DNA of 64,000 bases from Chitinophaga sp. S165 (GTDB lineage: Bacteria > Bacteroidota > Bacteroidia > Chitinophagales > Chitinophagaceae). The stretch lies in contig NZ_QGTG01000005.1 of assembly GCF_003182155.1 (NCBI RefSeq), positions 248,001-312,000 of the forward strand, in the 5' to 3' direction. Shown piece by piece: positions 26,410 to 36,900 of this stretch. A program made the position numbers and the translations under genes. The first letter of the stretch is position 1. Each line of letters begins with the position of its first letter. Under the pieces are notes generated by a model that ran no database searches, was not told the DNA's origin, and was given only the letters and a program-made list of their open reading frames with translations.

Positions 26410-29400
26410 ATGAAAAGATTTTTGCTCTTTTGGCTGTTTTTATTGATTGCAGAGTTTTGTTGGGCCCAAAATGATGTTGTTCCCTATGATATCTTCTGGA
26501 GCGTACGCCTGTATGGCCAGGATGGAAGGACAGGGTGTGATAGCTATGTTACTGTTATTGCTGAAATGGAAAATGGAACGGAAGAACTGGTAGCATACAA
26601 TGCAACAAATGATGTGTATCCGGGAGCCGGAGGAAGTGGATTTGGACTGTACTATGGATCATATACATTCACAACTGCCAACAGGGTTAGACGTTTCCGT
26701 GTTACTTCTGTCAAAAAGAACCAGAATTGTAGTGTAGCGGGGCAGGGAAATTTTTACACCGCCAATATAGACTGGACGGTGGTATGTAACCGCCTGGTAC
26801 ATAAGAACACGAACAATGATGTCTTTCCGGGGTATCGTAACGACTCAGAGTTTTCAGTGGAGTTCCGGCCAACGACAAACATGTATACGTTGACGTTGAA
26901 TACGAACCACAAACTGAATAGATATGCCTATGAATTCAACTCAACAGCCACTGTCAATTATACCGAAGGGTTAAGTGAGTATATGAGTCTTCAGTATAAG
27001 AGCTATACTGGCGCCTACATAGACGAACGGACCTCGCGTAGTATAATGGTTTATCCCGGCAGAGTGATAAAGGATATCGACATCACGTACAAATGGAAGA
27101 ATGAGTCAAATCAGGGCTGGCAAACGGCAACGAAGAAGATCACCGTTAGTAATGGCGGGCAGGATTTCAATTTTGATGTGGCGCAGCCTTACGGAAGTCT
27201 GTCTGCCGGAGATGCGACTGTCAACGTTTCGCGCAGGCAGGTCTTTATGTACCTGAAATCCGGGCCCGAAGTAAATAATACTATTCTGCCGGTAGATTCA
27301 AAGATCTATATGGCGACGGTAAATCCGACTATACTGCCAGATGTGATGAGCTGGATGTATAGCTTTGATAACTGGGCGACTAAAACCTGGTTCCCGGATG
27401 GGATTCCCTTGTTGCTGATACGGAAGAATCCGATCTATTTTTCGGCCAGGGACCTTTTAGGGAATAATGTGCTTGATTATGTAGGCCGGACCATTTCCAT
27501 CAAAGGGTACGATATGTGTGCGCATGACCGGTATTCCGCGCCGTATAATCTTACTATCAGGTTGTCTGCTCCGGACATACTTAATGCTAAAGGTATAGAT
27601 GCTACCTGTCCCGGAAAGCAGGATGGAAGAGTCACGTTAAAGTTCAGCAGACGGCTGTATCCTAATGAAACACTGGAATTGCAGGTGGTCGATCCTAATG
27701 CCGGACCGGGAGGTACAGTTAAGACATACCCTGTTACGATAGGTGCAGATAGTACATTTACAACACCGGAAGACAGACCCTTGCCGGGAGGTACTTACAA
27801 TATAACACTGATCGGCGGATATAAAGGAGATGCTATCTATTCAGGAGATGCTACGCATAAAGCGACCGTTACGATCGATGATCCAGATCCACTGGTGTTT
27901 TCAACACCAGTACCAGGAGCAGTAAAATGTTTTGACGGAAGTGATGGTTCAATCACATTGACGGCTACAGGTGGTACGCCGGGATATCGCTTATTGTATA
28001 AGAATGCCGGCGCACCCGATTTCAGTGTTGCAGATTTCACGGCTAATCCTAACGTCTTCAGTAATCTGCGGAATGGAGATTATGTGGTGTCCATCACCGA
28101 TAAAAACAATTGTCCTGCGAAAAATGCAGCAGGTGCAACGGAAGTGGCGGTAACAGTAACACAGCCGGATGCTCCGTTGGAAAGAGATAATGTGACTGCT
28201 GTTGATCCATTGGCAAATGGCAGTACAGATGGCAGCATTACGGTACGTCTTAAAGGTGGGTCGCCTTTCCCGGATGGCTCATATAATGTTACCTGGACAA
28301 AAGGCGGGCAATCTTTTGCACCTGTAAATACAGTAGGAAATAATATTTATACGACCACCCTTAGTAACCTGGGGGATGGTGTCTATACACTAACAGTAAA
28401 GGATAAAAACTACGATGCTGCTGCACCCGCAGGAAATGGAGGTTGTATTTATACAACACAGGTGACACTGACAGAACCACCGGTACTGGAAGCGGGTATT
28501 GAAGTAGCTGACAGTATTTCCTGTTACGGAGAGAGTGATGGTAGTTTGCGTGCAGTACCTGCGGGAGGTGTGAAAATGGCACTGGCGCCTTATTATACTT
28601 TCCGTTGGTATAAGGAAGCAGGCGGTAGCTGGCAGGACCTGAATGTGACCAGTATGGAGGCTACAGGGCTGAATACAGGACGATACAGGGTACTGGTGAC
28701 AGATGCCAATAACATTCAGAAATATTCAGATCCTAAAGATTTTATAGAACCCGGAGACCTGAAGATACAGTTTAATGAAACGCCTGTATCCTGTTTTGGT
28801 GGTAGCAATGGTACTTCTACAGCGATCGTAACAGGGGGTACTTCACCATTCAGTTACGCGTGGACCAGTGGTGCAATGGCAGTAACAGCTGCGAATCTTG
28901 CTATGGGCAGTTATACACTGGATGTTACAGACTATCATGGTTGTAAAGTGTCCGATCTGTCATTCATCGGACAGCCTGCGGAGGCATTACATATTGTTAA
29001 TGCGCCGATTACCTTCCCACGCGGTTATGGGTATACAGATGGTAATATCAGTGTATTACTGAAAGGAGGTACGCCGAAAGCGGATGCATCCTACAATATT
29101 ACCTGGAAAAGAGCGGATGGTACTGTGTTAAGCAACTACACGTCCACCGTACAGCCAGGCGGTTATGAAACAATCCTTAATAATATCGGTGCTGGCGATT
29201 ATGTACTGACGGTGACTGATGCCAATTACTCAGGCGCCGGTTTGCCGTCCGATTTTCAGGCATGTTATATTGAACAGCCATTCCATGTAACCCAGCCGGA
29301 CCCGATCATCACAACGGTATCAGAATCTCATTATGTATCCTGTAAAGGAGATACAGACGGTGCACTGAGCGTAGTGACGACTGGTGGTATGCCATATGCA

Positions 29401-31617
29401 GGACCACAATCTTATCTCTACGCATGGTACCGCCTGGAGAATGGAACAGCAACATTATTGTCACAAACAACCGCTATTGCATCCGGTCTTTCTGCAGGCA
29501 AGTATAAAGTGATCGTAACAGACATAAATACTGTAAGCAAAGAATCAGATACTTTCTCACTGACAGAACCGGAATTACTTGAAGTGAAACTGGCCGCACG
29601 TGCGGTAAGCTGTAATAGCGGAACAGATGGTTTTGTGAAATCGACCGTGACAGGAGGTACATTGCCTTACACCTGGTCGTGGACTAACGGTGCCAATACA
29701 CAGGATATTATCAATGTAGCAGCAGCGAACTATGGACTTCTGCTCACAGACGGACATGCCTGTATCGTACAGAAAGATACGACCGTCATTGAACCTGCAA
29801 TGCCGCTGGCAGTAGCAGATGTGATACAGATTGATCCTAAAGCATTCGGTTATGCTGATGGTACTATCCAGGTAACATTGACCGGTGGTACGCCTGATGC
29901 GGCAGGTCTTTATAATATTGAATGGACAGATGCCACAGGCAGGCAGCTAACTACGTTTACACAAACAAAGGTGGCAAACGGTGTAGTTACTTTATTACAG
30001 AATGCAGGAGATGGTAGTTACACGCTGAAAGTAAAAGATGCACAATATATTATTTCTGCGGATGGCAGTACTGCGGGGTGTTATGTTGCAGCTACCTATA
30101 CATTACATGAACCACCGTTACTGGAAGCAGCATTAAGGGAGTATCGCTATATTTCCTGTATCAACCTCGCAGATGGTAAGGTGGCCGCTCATGCACAGGG
30201 AGGCATTCCTTTTACTACAGGTCTGCCTTATAAGTATCAGTGGTACAGTGTGCTGAATGGTGTGGAAACGCTGATCCCGCAAACAGATAGTATCATTACA
30301 GGTATGCCGGCAGGTAATTACCTGGTTCGGGTGACCGACTTCAATAACATCACCCGTACATCTCCGGTATTTACGTTACAGCAACCAGCCAAACTGGAAA
30401 TAGGCTTTACTACGGAAGCCGTAACCTGTGCTTCAGGTATGGATGGTAGTATCGTAGCCAATGTAAGCGGTGGTACGCAACCTTATCATTATGAATGGAC
30501 GAATGGTGCAACCACACCTACCATTAATGATCTGACGGAAGGTACCTACATGGTGTATGTAACAGATGCGCATGGTTGTGTAGCATTGAAACAGGCAGAT
30601 GTTTATATCCCCGAAGGTATTAAGACAGCGCCGGTTGTGAAAGCGCCGACCTGTAATAACTATTGTGATGGCGCTATCACAGTAGGGGTAAGCGGAGGCA
30701 TCGCACCTTACACTTATGCATGGAGCAATGGCAGCAAGGAAAAAGATCTGAAAGGACTTTGCGCCGGTACATATACGCTGACCATTACAGACGCCAATAA
30801 TTGCAAACGCATACAGTCCTTTACAATAAATAATCCTGCACCGCTTGTTATTAATATTGGTGCTGATAAAACCCTTTGTAACGCGCAGACATGGACAGTA
30901 AATGCGGCTATCCCTGACGCGCAGGCGAAATACAAATGGGGTGGCGACAATGGTTTCAGTGCAGATAAACCTGCTGTTACGCTTAGTCAGACCGGTCGTT
31001 ATTATGTTCAGGTAACAGATAGTAAGGGTTGTAAAGGAGCGGATACCATTGCGATCAAACAATATCAGGCTGATATTGCTGCGGATTTCGTTGCTCCGAC
31101 ACAGGCCTTCAGTAAACAGACGGTTTCGTTCGTAAACATAAGTAACCCAAGACCTGAACGCGTAGAATGGGTATTGCCAGAAGGCAACGGTGTTAGTGTG
31201 GTGAGTAAAACAGATATGCTGGTAGAGTTACAGTTTGCCGATACCGGTATCTATACCATTTCGCTCCGTGCATATATCGGTAATTGTGAAAAGGTGTTTA
31301 CCAAGCGCTTCACGATCCTTAACGGGCAGGACTTCCCTATACCGGGAGGAGCACAGATGCCGTTCATTCTCGACTTCAATGTAATGCCTAATCCGACCGA
31401 CGGACAGTTTTCTGTTCAGGTGAAGCTGGATAAACAATCGGAGATCAGGTTACGCATGATCAATATCATTTCCAATCAGCTGGTCAGCGATAGAAAAGAA
31501 AATGCCGCAACACAGTTCAATATCAATTACCAGTTGAATGTAACAGCGGGTACATACCTGTTGTTGCTGGAAACACCAATGGGCAATGCAGTCAGGAAAA
31601 TTGTACTAAACAAGTAG
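26410..31617 (+). CDS. Giant SprB-repeat protein with T9SS type A sorting domain
   Basis: The 1735-residue protein has a signal peptide (cleavage after CWA). Residues ~20-390 form an N-terminal beta domain. Then come about a dozen SprB-like modules, each opening with a C/G-x(4-5)-DG core (CFDGSDGS, CYGESDGS, CKGDTDGA, CASGMDGS, CNNYCDGA) and ending near YTLTVTD/YxVxVTD. A PKD-like segment with FVNISNPRPERVEWVLPEGNG precedes the C terminus. The last ~80 residues carry the T9SS sorting domain: NVMPNPTDGQFSVQV, then GTYLLLLETPMGNAVRKIVLNK. T9SS sends such proteins to the surface, where SprB itself is a gliding adhesin. The neighbouring genes start 10-20 bases away. Confidence 0.95.
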   Translation: MKRFLLFWLFLLIAEFCWAQNDVVPYDIFWSVRLYGQDGRTGCDSYVTVIAEMENGTEELVAYNATNDVYPGAGGSGFGLYYGSYTFTTANRVRRFRVTSVKKNQNCSVAGQGNFYTANIDWTVVCNRLVHKNTNNDVFPGYRNDSEFSVEFRPTTNMYTLTLNTNHKLNRYAYEFNSTATVNYTEGLSEYMSLQYKSYTGAYIDERTSRSIMVYPGRVIKDIDITYKWKNESNQGWQTATKKITVSNGGQDFNFDVAQPYGSLSAGDATVNVSRRQVFMYLKSGPEVNNTILPVDSKIYMATVNPTILPDVMSWMYSFDNWATKTWFPDGIPLLLIRKNPIYFSARDLLGNNVLDYVGRTISIKGYDMCAHDRYSAPYNLTIRLSAPDILNAKGIDATCPGKQDGRVTLKFSRRLYPNETLELQVVDPNAGPGGTVKTYPVTIGADSTFTTPEDRPLPGGTYNITLIGGYKGDAIYSGDATHKATVTIDDPDPLVFSTPVPGAVKCFDGSDGSITLTATGGTPGYRLLYKNAGAPDFSVADFTANPNVFSNLRNGDYVVSITDKNNCPAKNAAGATEVAVTVTQPDAPLERDNVTAVDPLANGSTDGSITVRLKGGSPFPDGSYNVTWTKGGQSFAPVNTVGNNIYTTTLSNLGDGVYTLTVKDKNYDAAAPAGNGGCIYTTQVTLTEPPVLEAGIEVADSISCYGESDGSLRAVPAGGVKMALAPYYTFRWYKEAGGSWQDLNVTSMEATGLNTGRYRVLVTDANNIQKYSDPKDFIEPGDLKIQFNETPVSCFGGSNGTSTAIVTGGTSPFSYAWTSGAMAVTAANLAMGSYTLDVTDYHGCKVSDLSFIGQPAEALHIVNAPITFPRGYGYTDGNISVLLKGGTPKADASYNITWKRADGTVLSNYTSTVQPGGYETILNNIGAGDYVLTVTDANYSGAGLPSDFQACYIEQPFHVTQPDPIITTVSESHYVSCKGDTDGALSVVTTGGMPYAGPQSYLYAWYRLENGTATLLSQTTAIASGLSAGKYKVIVTDINTVSKESDTFSLTEPELLEVKLAARAVSCNSGTDGFVKSTVTGGTLPYTWSWTNGANTQDIINVAAANYGLLLTDGHACIVQKDTTVIEPAMPLAVADVIQIDPKAFGYADGTIQVTLTGGTPDAAGLYNIEWTDATGRQLTTFTQTKVANGVVTLLQNAGDGSYTLKVKDAQYIISADGSTAGCYVAATYTLHEPPLLEAALREYRYISCINLADGKVAAHAQGGIPFTTGLPYKYQWYSVLNGVETLIPQTDSIITGMPAGNYLVRVTDFNNITRTSPVFTLQQPAKLEIGFTTEAVTCASGMDGSIVANVSGGTQPYHYEWTNGATTPTINDLTEGTYMVYVTDAHGCVALKQADVYIPEGIKTAPVVKAPTCNNYCDGAITVGVSGGIAPYTYAWSNGSKEKDLKGLCAGTYTLTITDANNCKRIQSFTINNPAPLVINIGADKTLCNAQTWTVNAAIPDAQAKYKWGGDNGFSADKPAVTLSQTGRYYVQVTDSKGCKGADTIAIKQYQADIAADFVAPTQAFSKQTVSFVNISNPRPERVEWVLPEGNGVSVVSKTDMLVELQFADTGIYTISLRAYIGNCEKVFTKRFTILNGQDFPIPGGAQMPFILDFNVMPNPTDGQFSVQVKLDKQSEIRLRMINIISNQLVSDRKENAATQFNINYQLNVTAGTYLLLLETPMGNAVRKIVLNK
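28200..30640 (+). repeat. Three-fold super-repeat of SprB module triplets
   Basis: Three consecutive blocks of about 815 bases (roughly 272 codons) begin near 28224, 29034 and 29853. Each has the same order: a cysteine-free module (GSTDGS, GYTDGN, GYADGT) with NITW/NVTW/NIEW text, then a Cys module with a tyrosine-rich FRWYKE/YAWYRL/YQWYSV strand, then a Cys module with SYAWTSGA/TWSWTNGA/HYEWTNGA. The blocks have diverged in sequence, so this is an old duplication rather than a tandem copy error. Confidence 0.85.
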
Positions 31618-31627
31618 CAGTCAGAAA

Positions 31628-33925
31628 ATGAAACTAAGCATATATAACACGTTCCGTATAGTATTGCTGGCAGGTATGCTGCTGTGCGCCGGTCATTTCA
31701 GATCGGCAGCGCAGCAGTATGCAGTGAAAGTACAGGTGCAGTTATTGCAACCGGTATCGCCACAGCTTGCCAATCTGTATAGTGGTACACAGCCCAGGAT
31801 GATCATCACCCTATTGAACATAGATCTGCAAAAGCCTTCCTTGTCTGTAAGGTTGCGGCTGACTATAAAAGGTGGGAATGCGATGTTGCGCAATAAGGAT
31901 TATGGCTATTATCCCGGTATCCAGCTGGATGCAGGTGTTCCTCTAAGACTAACGCTGGATGATCTGGCTCCTTATTTTCAGATAAGCAATCTTGACGCTA
32001 CGGGGATCTCTCCGTCTCAGTTGCTGGAGAATAGCCGTTTACCAGATGGGTACTATACGTTTTGCATAGAGGTGGTGGAGGTGAATAGTGGTCAGGTGAT
32101 CAGCGCCAGCGCACTGGGTTGTTCGTCACCGGTATGGATCAGTACCAGTCAGCCGCCATTACTGAACCTTCCTCTCAAAGGGGGAGGGATTGCTTACAGA
32201 GAGCCGCTGAACCTTACCTTCAACTGGACCCCACGGCATATGAGCAGCGCAAATGCGGCATTCCAGACAGAGTATGAATTCACCTTATCCGAATTGTGGG
32301 ACACCACTATTCCACCGGAAGCGGCATTTCTGAATACGGCGCCATTGTACCAGACGATCACACCTGCCACAACATTGTTATATGGGCCTGCGCAGCCACA
32401 GCTTATTCCTGGTAAACGATACGCCTGGCGTGTAAAGGCAAAAGCAAAGATGGGTATCGATGAGTATGATGTATTTCTAAACAATGGGTATAGTGAGATA
32501 TACACATTCATATTACAGGAGGACTGTCAGCCGCCACAACAGGTACTGGCTACAGTTGAAAAGAATGTAGTTACCGTCAGCTGGTTGCCACAGCCGAAAA
32601 TGTCTGAATACATAGTAGAATATCGCGAAAGCAAGGATGATGCGGAATGGTTCAATGTGAAAACATCCGAAGATCATGTTGCCATCTATGATGCAATACC
32701 AGGAAGAAGTTATGAATATCGTGTAGGAGGTTATTGCGTAGCTGAAACAAAAACAATGGGAGATCTGCATGGCTTTAAGATGCCGGCAAAAGATTCTTCT
32801 GTTAATAAGAATTGTGGTCTCCTGCCTGATATCAAGCTGGCTAATCAGACGGCTATAAAAGAACTGAAAAACGGCGATCAGATCATGGCGGGCGATTTCC
32901 CGGTACGTCTCATGACGGTATCAGGTGCAGGCACATTCCAGGGAACGGGTTATGTAATGATACCATTCCTGAGTGATGCGAAGATAAAGGTGAAGTTTAA
33001 TAATATCACCGTCAATACCAATCGTCAATTGCTGACAGGTTTGATCCTGACCACTTTTGACAGCCTGGAAACACAGGTGGTGAAAGCGGGTGATGTGATA
33101 CAGGCGGTAAAGGATCTGGGCAGCGTGGTAATAGACCTGGCGCATCTCTCTATTGACGCAGATTATATCCTGGTGAAAGAAATGGCAGACGAGATCAGGA
33201 AAATAGCCGAAGACGAATTGCCACAGGAATTAAAAGACAAGGCCATAAAAGCAGCAGATAAACTGGAGAATTCCAAAAAGGAATACGACGAAGCGAAGAA
33301 AGAATATGAGAATGCTACAACGCCTGAAGAAAAAGCTGCTGCAAAGGATAAGATGGATAAGGCGAAGGAGACATTTGAAGAAGCTAAAAAAGAAGTAGAT
33401 GCAATAGAAAAGGAGAAAGCTAAAGTGGTAGACGTGGTAACAGACCTGATGGTAAAGGCGATAAGGAATCTGAAGAAGAAATATGATCAGGAAAAGAGAA
33501 CAGCTACTGAAAGTACGCTTGCCCAAACCAGGAAAGAATTGAAAGAGCTGATTACGGCTACTAAAAAGGCCCTCCTCAATGGAGCAGAAGTGCCTGCGGA
33601 TGGAGCCATCTCTCCAGATGCGGCTATTATATTCATAGACAGTACAAGTGTATCAGGAGCGGACGATTCTGACTTCTCCCGCCTGAGCGAAGCTTATAAG
33701 AAAGCCGAACAGGAGCAGAATAAACTGACAGCGATTGATATTTTCGACAGGGATATTACCAACAAGGAATACTACAACCTGCTGGTACAGATATTCCGGA
33801 TAAATGGTGCGCACCTGGTAGATTTCATTAATGACGAGAAGAAGAACAATAAGACTGAAGCGCAGATCGTGGATGAGCTGTCAGAAAAAGTAGAAAATTT
33901 AATAATTGAATTATTAAGCAAATAA
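31628..33925 (+). CDS. TANFOR/Fn3-type exported protein with long charged coiled coil
   Basis: The protein has 765 residues and a signal peptide (cleavage near RSAAQ). Residues 30-180 resemble the TANFOR domain of Bacteroidota surface proteins (VQVQLLQPVSPQLANLYSG ... PRMIITLLNIDLQKPSL). An Fn3-like part follows to about 380, with FNWTPRHMSSANAAFQTEYEF, GKRYAWRVKAKA and YIVEYRESKDD. After a beta segment, residues about 520-645 are almost purely charged helix (KEYDEAKKEYENATTPEEKAAAKDK), predicted coiled coil. The last ~120 residues are helical. It has no lipobox or sorting domain. It ends 6 bases before the toxin gene, so it may be the toxin's carrier or stalk; that is inference from position. 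Confidence 0.88.
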   Translation: MKLSIYNTFRIVLLAGMLLCAGHFRSAAQQYAVKVQVQLLQPVSPQLANLYSGTQPRMIITLLNIDLQKPSLSVRLRLTIKGGNAMLRNKDYGYYPGIQLDAGVPLRLTLDDLAPYFQISNLDATGISPSQLLENSRLPDGYYTFCIEVVEVNSGQVISASALGCSSPVWISTSQPPLLNLPLKGGGIAYREPLNLTFNWTPRHMSSANAAFQTEYEFTLSELWDTTIPPEAAFLNTAPLYQTITPATTLLYGPAQPQLIPGKRYAWRVKAKAKMGIDEYDVFLNNGYSEIYTFILQEDCQPPQQVLATVEKNVVTVSWLPQPKMSEYIVEYRESKDDAEWFNVKTSEDHVAIYDAIPGRSYEYRVGGYCVAETKTMGDLHGFKMPAKDSSVNKNCGLLPDIKLANQTAIKELKNGDQIMAGDFPVRLMTVSGAGTFQGTGYVMIPFLSDAKIKVKFNNITVNTNRQLLTGLILTTFDSLETQVVKAGDVIQAVKDLGSVVIDLAHLSIDADYILVKEMADEIRKIAEDELPQELKDKAIKAADKLENSKKEYDEAKKEYENATTPEEKAAAKDKMDKAKETFEEAKKEVDAIEKEKAKVVDVVTDLMVKAIRNLKKKYDQEKRTATESTLAQTRKELKELITATKKALLNGAEVPADGAISPDAAIIFIDSTSVSGADDSDFSRLSEAYKKAEQEQNKLTAIDIFDRDITNKEYYNLLVQIFRINGAHLVDFINDEKKNNKTEAQIVDELSEKVENLIIELLSK

Positions 33926-33931
33926 CGGTGT

Positions 33932-36900
33932 ATGTTAAGAAGCCTATACATAACGATCGTTCTGATGCTGTTTACAGGAGCTCTATTTGCTGCTGAGCGG
34001 AAAGACAGCCTGATCGATGAGATGATCGAAAAAGGGAGGGAGGGATTCAAAAGATTGTCTGAACAGAATAAGAAGAATGATTCCCTGGGACGTTCTGAAG
34101 AGAATGGTTATATCCTCAATATGACAACCAGGGATGGAGTACCGGAAGTAGTAGTGCTGGATAAGGAATTTATACGGCAGCGTCGCATTATCTATGACAA
34201 GGAAGATCCTAACCTTGTTAGCAGTTTTATTCTCCGGGATGACAAAACTTTAGTCGACCTCGATCAACTGTTGCGGGATTTAAATAATGCGCCGGACACA
34301 AAGATTAAGACCTATGTGTTACTTGTTGACTTTGTGCCGATGAGCTTTGAGCATTCACTGGGAAAAGATGCTACACTGGAAAAACTGCTCAGCAAGGAAA
34401 ATGCCGGGACGAGGAGTGCTGCTATTGCAAATCAGGCGCTGGCAGAAGCGAGGAGCATCATAAAGGGTATTACTGGACCTATGCTTTCGGGTAGTGATAA
34501 TATGACCTTGTTCTGTGGATTCATGAAATTTAAGGTCTTTATTAAAGAGAATAAAACTACCCAGTTCTATCTCTACTATCCGCATAACAACATCGATTCT
34601 GATATCTCTACTAATTACAAGGATATTCTCAAAAGTTATCTGTCTAAACTGGCTTTCCATAATGCGCCTCAGTATATGGAAGAATTTATTGAAGCAGTTG
34701 CAGGCAATAATAAAGATTACCTGAACTATCCTGCGGTGAAAGACAATATCCTGAAGATGAAGACGGCGGAAGAGATGGAAGCTTTGCTAAGCAAGGTTAC
34801 GGATAATGCATATGGTGTATTTACAAGGGAACAGCGTTTATATGCCGTAAAGATGCTGGCCGGGGAACCGTTGAGCAGCTACAGGGGAGAACTGGTGGCC
34901 GGTCTGCTGGAAAAAACACCTGCTGAAGATATTGACGCTATACTGGATGCTATGTCTCTACTGAATGAACTGGCGCCCGCATCCATATCGTTCACTACAC
35001 TTGAAGGAGAGCCGGCTGAATCGCCTAATATGAAGGTGGGCTGGTGCCTGTTGTCGCAGATCACCAACAATATATCAGGAAGTTTTCTAGGTTATTGTGA
35101 AGATGATGTAGCTAAGCGGTTGATGGAAAGCTTTATAAAGCTGGTGAACGGGTCCTCTCATTTTGAAAAGGATGTGGAAGACTATTATCTGGACGCGGAT
35201 GCAGATAAGCGAAAAATAGTGTGGGACCGCAGTTATCTGTTGTCGCTGATGACAGACCCTCCGGCCGGCATTAATAAATACGATGTTGAACATAACATAA
35301 AAGACGGTGGTATTACATTAACAAAAGAGCAGCTGGTAGAATATAAGTACAGGAAAGGGAACTTTATATCGGAAATGGTTCTGAGCAGTCCTTTGGTGAC
35401 GAGCATACTCGGAGACGCGCAGGCAAGGACCGTGATAGAATCTCCCTTACTCGAAGAGTTTGAAAGGATGGTAAATGATTCTGCTTCGTTTTTAAGTGGA
35501 TTAGGGCAATATACTTCTTCTATGCCTGTTTGGGAGAAAGAAGCGCCTTTTGACCTGAAGCCGTTGCAGCTGGTATCTTTTGTAAACAGGTCAGATCTGA
35601 GCCTTTTTTCTGAGGTCTCTAATACCGGGGGGCTGCAAATCCAGATGGTGCCGGCCATTGTACTGCAATATGCCGAGGAAAAGAAGATCAGCAAGGATAT
35701 CAGTAAAGGTGTAGAGATAGGATTTGATCTGATCACGGTGATCACTCCCGTGGGTGAATTAGCCTTCCTGGGTAAAACGGCAAACTATATATACAAGACG
35801 TTGGAATATGGAGGGAAGATCGTCGCTATAGGCAACCTTGCGAAGAACCTGGAAGCTTTTCCGCCGGATAGTAAAATTGCCAAAGCAATCACAAAGTGTT
35901 ATGACGTTTGTATGTTGCTGCAGTTAACGAATGTGGGATTATCTCTAAGGAATGGAAGATTGGCCAAGATATCGAGGATGAAAACAGAAGAGTTCCTGAA
36001 AAGCGCCTATGATGCGGAGGCCGATCTGGCATTGTATTCCGGAAAGAATGTACCTCAGATAGAAGCCGTTAAACATATGCGTGATGAACTGGAATTATCT
36101 GGTGAGGCCGCAGGATTTGGGAAGGGCTGGTACAATCCGTTGAAGGTAGGTGTCAAAAGGGCCTTCAGTACTACCATTTCGAAATTCAAGGAACTTACCG
36201 GGCTTGTACAGAAAGAAGAAAAAGGCATTTTGAAGTTTTTGGACCAGAAAGGAAACCAGGTGGCTCATACTGCTGCTGATGGAAGCCTGGTTGTTGACCG
36301 AACAGGTAATCTGGTCAATAAAGGAGATAAGATCGAGGAGATCGTTGAAAATGCGCATTACCGGAAGGTAGAAGGGGGCGCAGAAATGACAGATGATCTG
36401 ATGGTGATAAGAAAGGCTGACAATACAATTGTCTGTAAAGGAGGTTCCTGTTTCGTAGCTGGTACGCTTGTAAAAGGAACTGCAGGTGTAAAGGTAATTG
36501 AGACGATTAAGGAAAACGATATGGTACTGGGTGTAAATACGGCAACCGGCGATACTGTATGGCAGAAAGTAACCCGTGCATTCAGCAAACAGGCGGATAG
36601 GTTGATTAAGATCGTTACAGCAGGGGACACGCTGTTGTCAACACCGGAACATCCTTATCTGACAGCAGAAGGCTGGAGAAGTGCGGTTAGTATTATGAAA
36701 GGGCAGCAGTTAAAGATGGCCGGCCGTTTAATGGCAACGGTGCTGGCAGTAACACCGATGGACACATCGGCGACTGTGTATAACTTTGAGACAGCGATCA
36801 CTCATAATTATTGTATAGGCAATGAAGGTGTTGTTGTACACAATGACTGTCATATTCTTCAGCAGCTCATGGCCAATGAGGATTTAAAAGAACATATTTT

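Noticed and set aside
28200..30640. Repeated DNA considered as CRISPR or satellite
   Set aside because: The period is ~815 bases, stays in frame and encodes diverged SprB modules.
30433..31062. 209-codon minus-strand frame inside the SprB gene
   Set aside because: The plus strand here encodes clear SprB modules; the antisense product is cysteine-rich noise.
36449..36844. Intein interpretation of the Cys...His-Asn block in the toxin gene
   Set aside because: After His970-Asn971 comes Asp, not Cys/Ser/Thr, and no host protein resumes; the C-terminal part is a toxin, so a self-cleaving HINT domain fits better than splicing.
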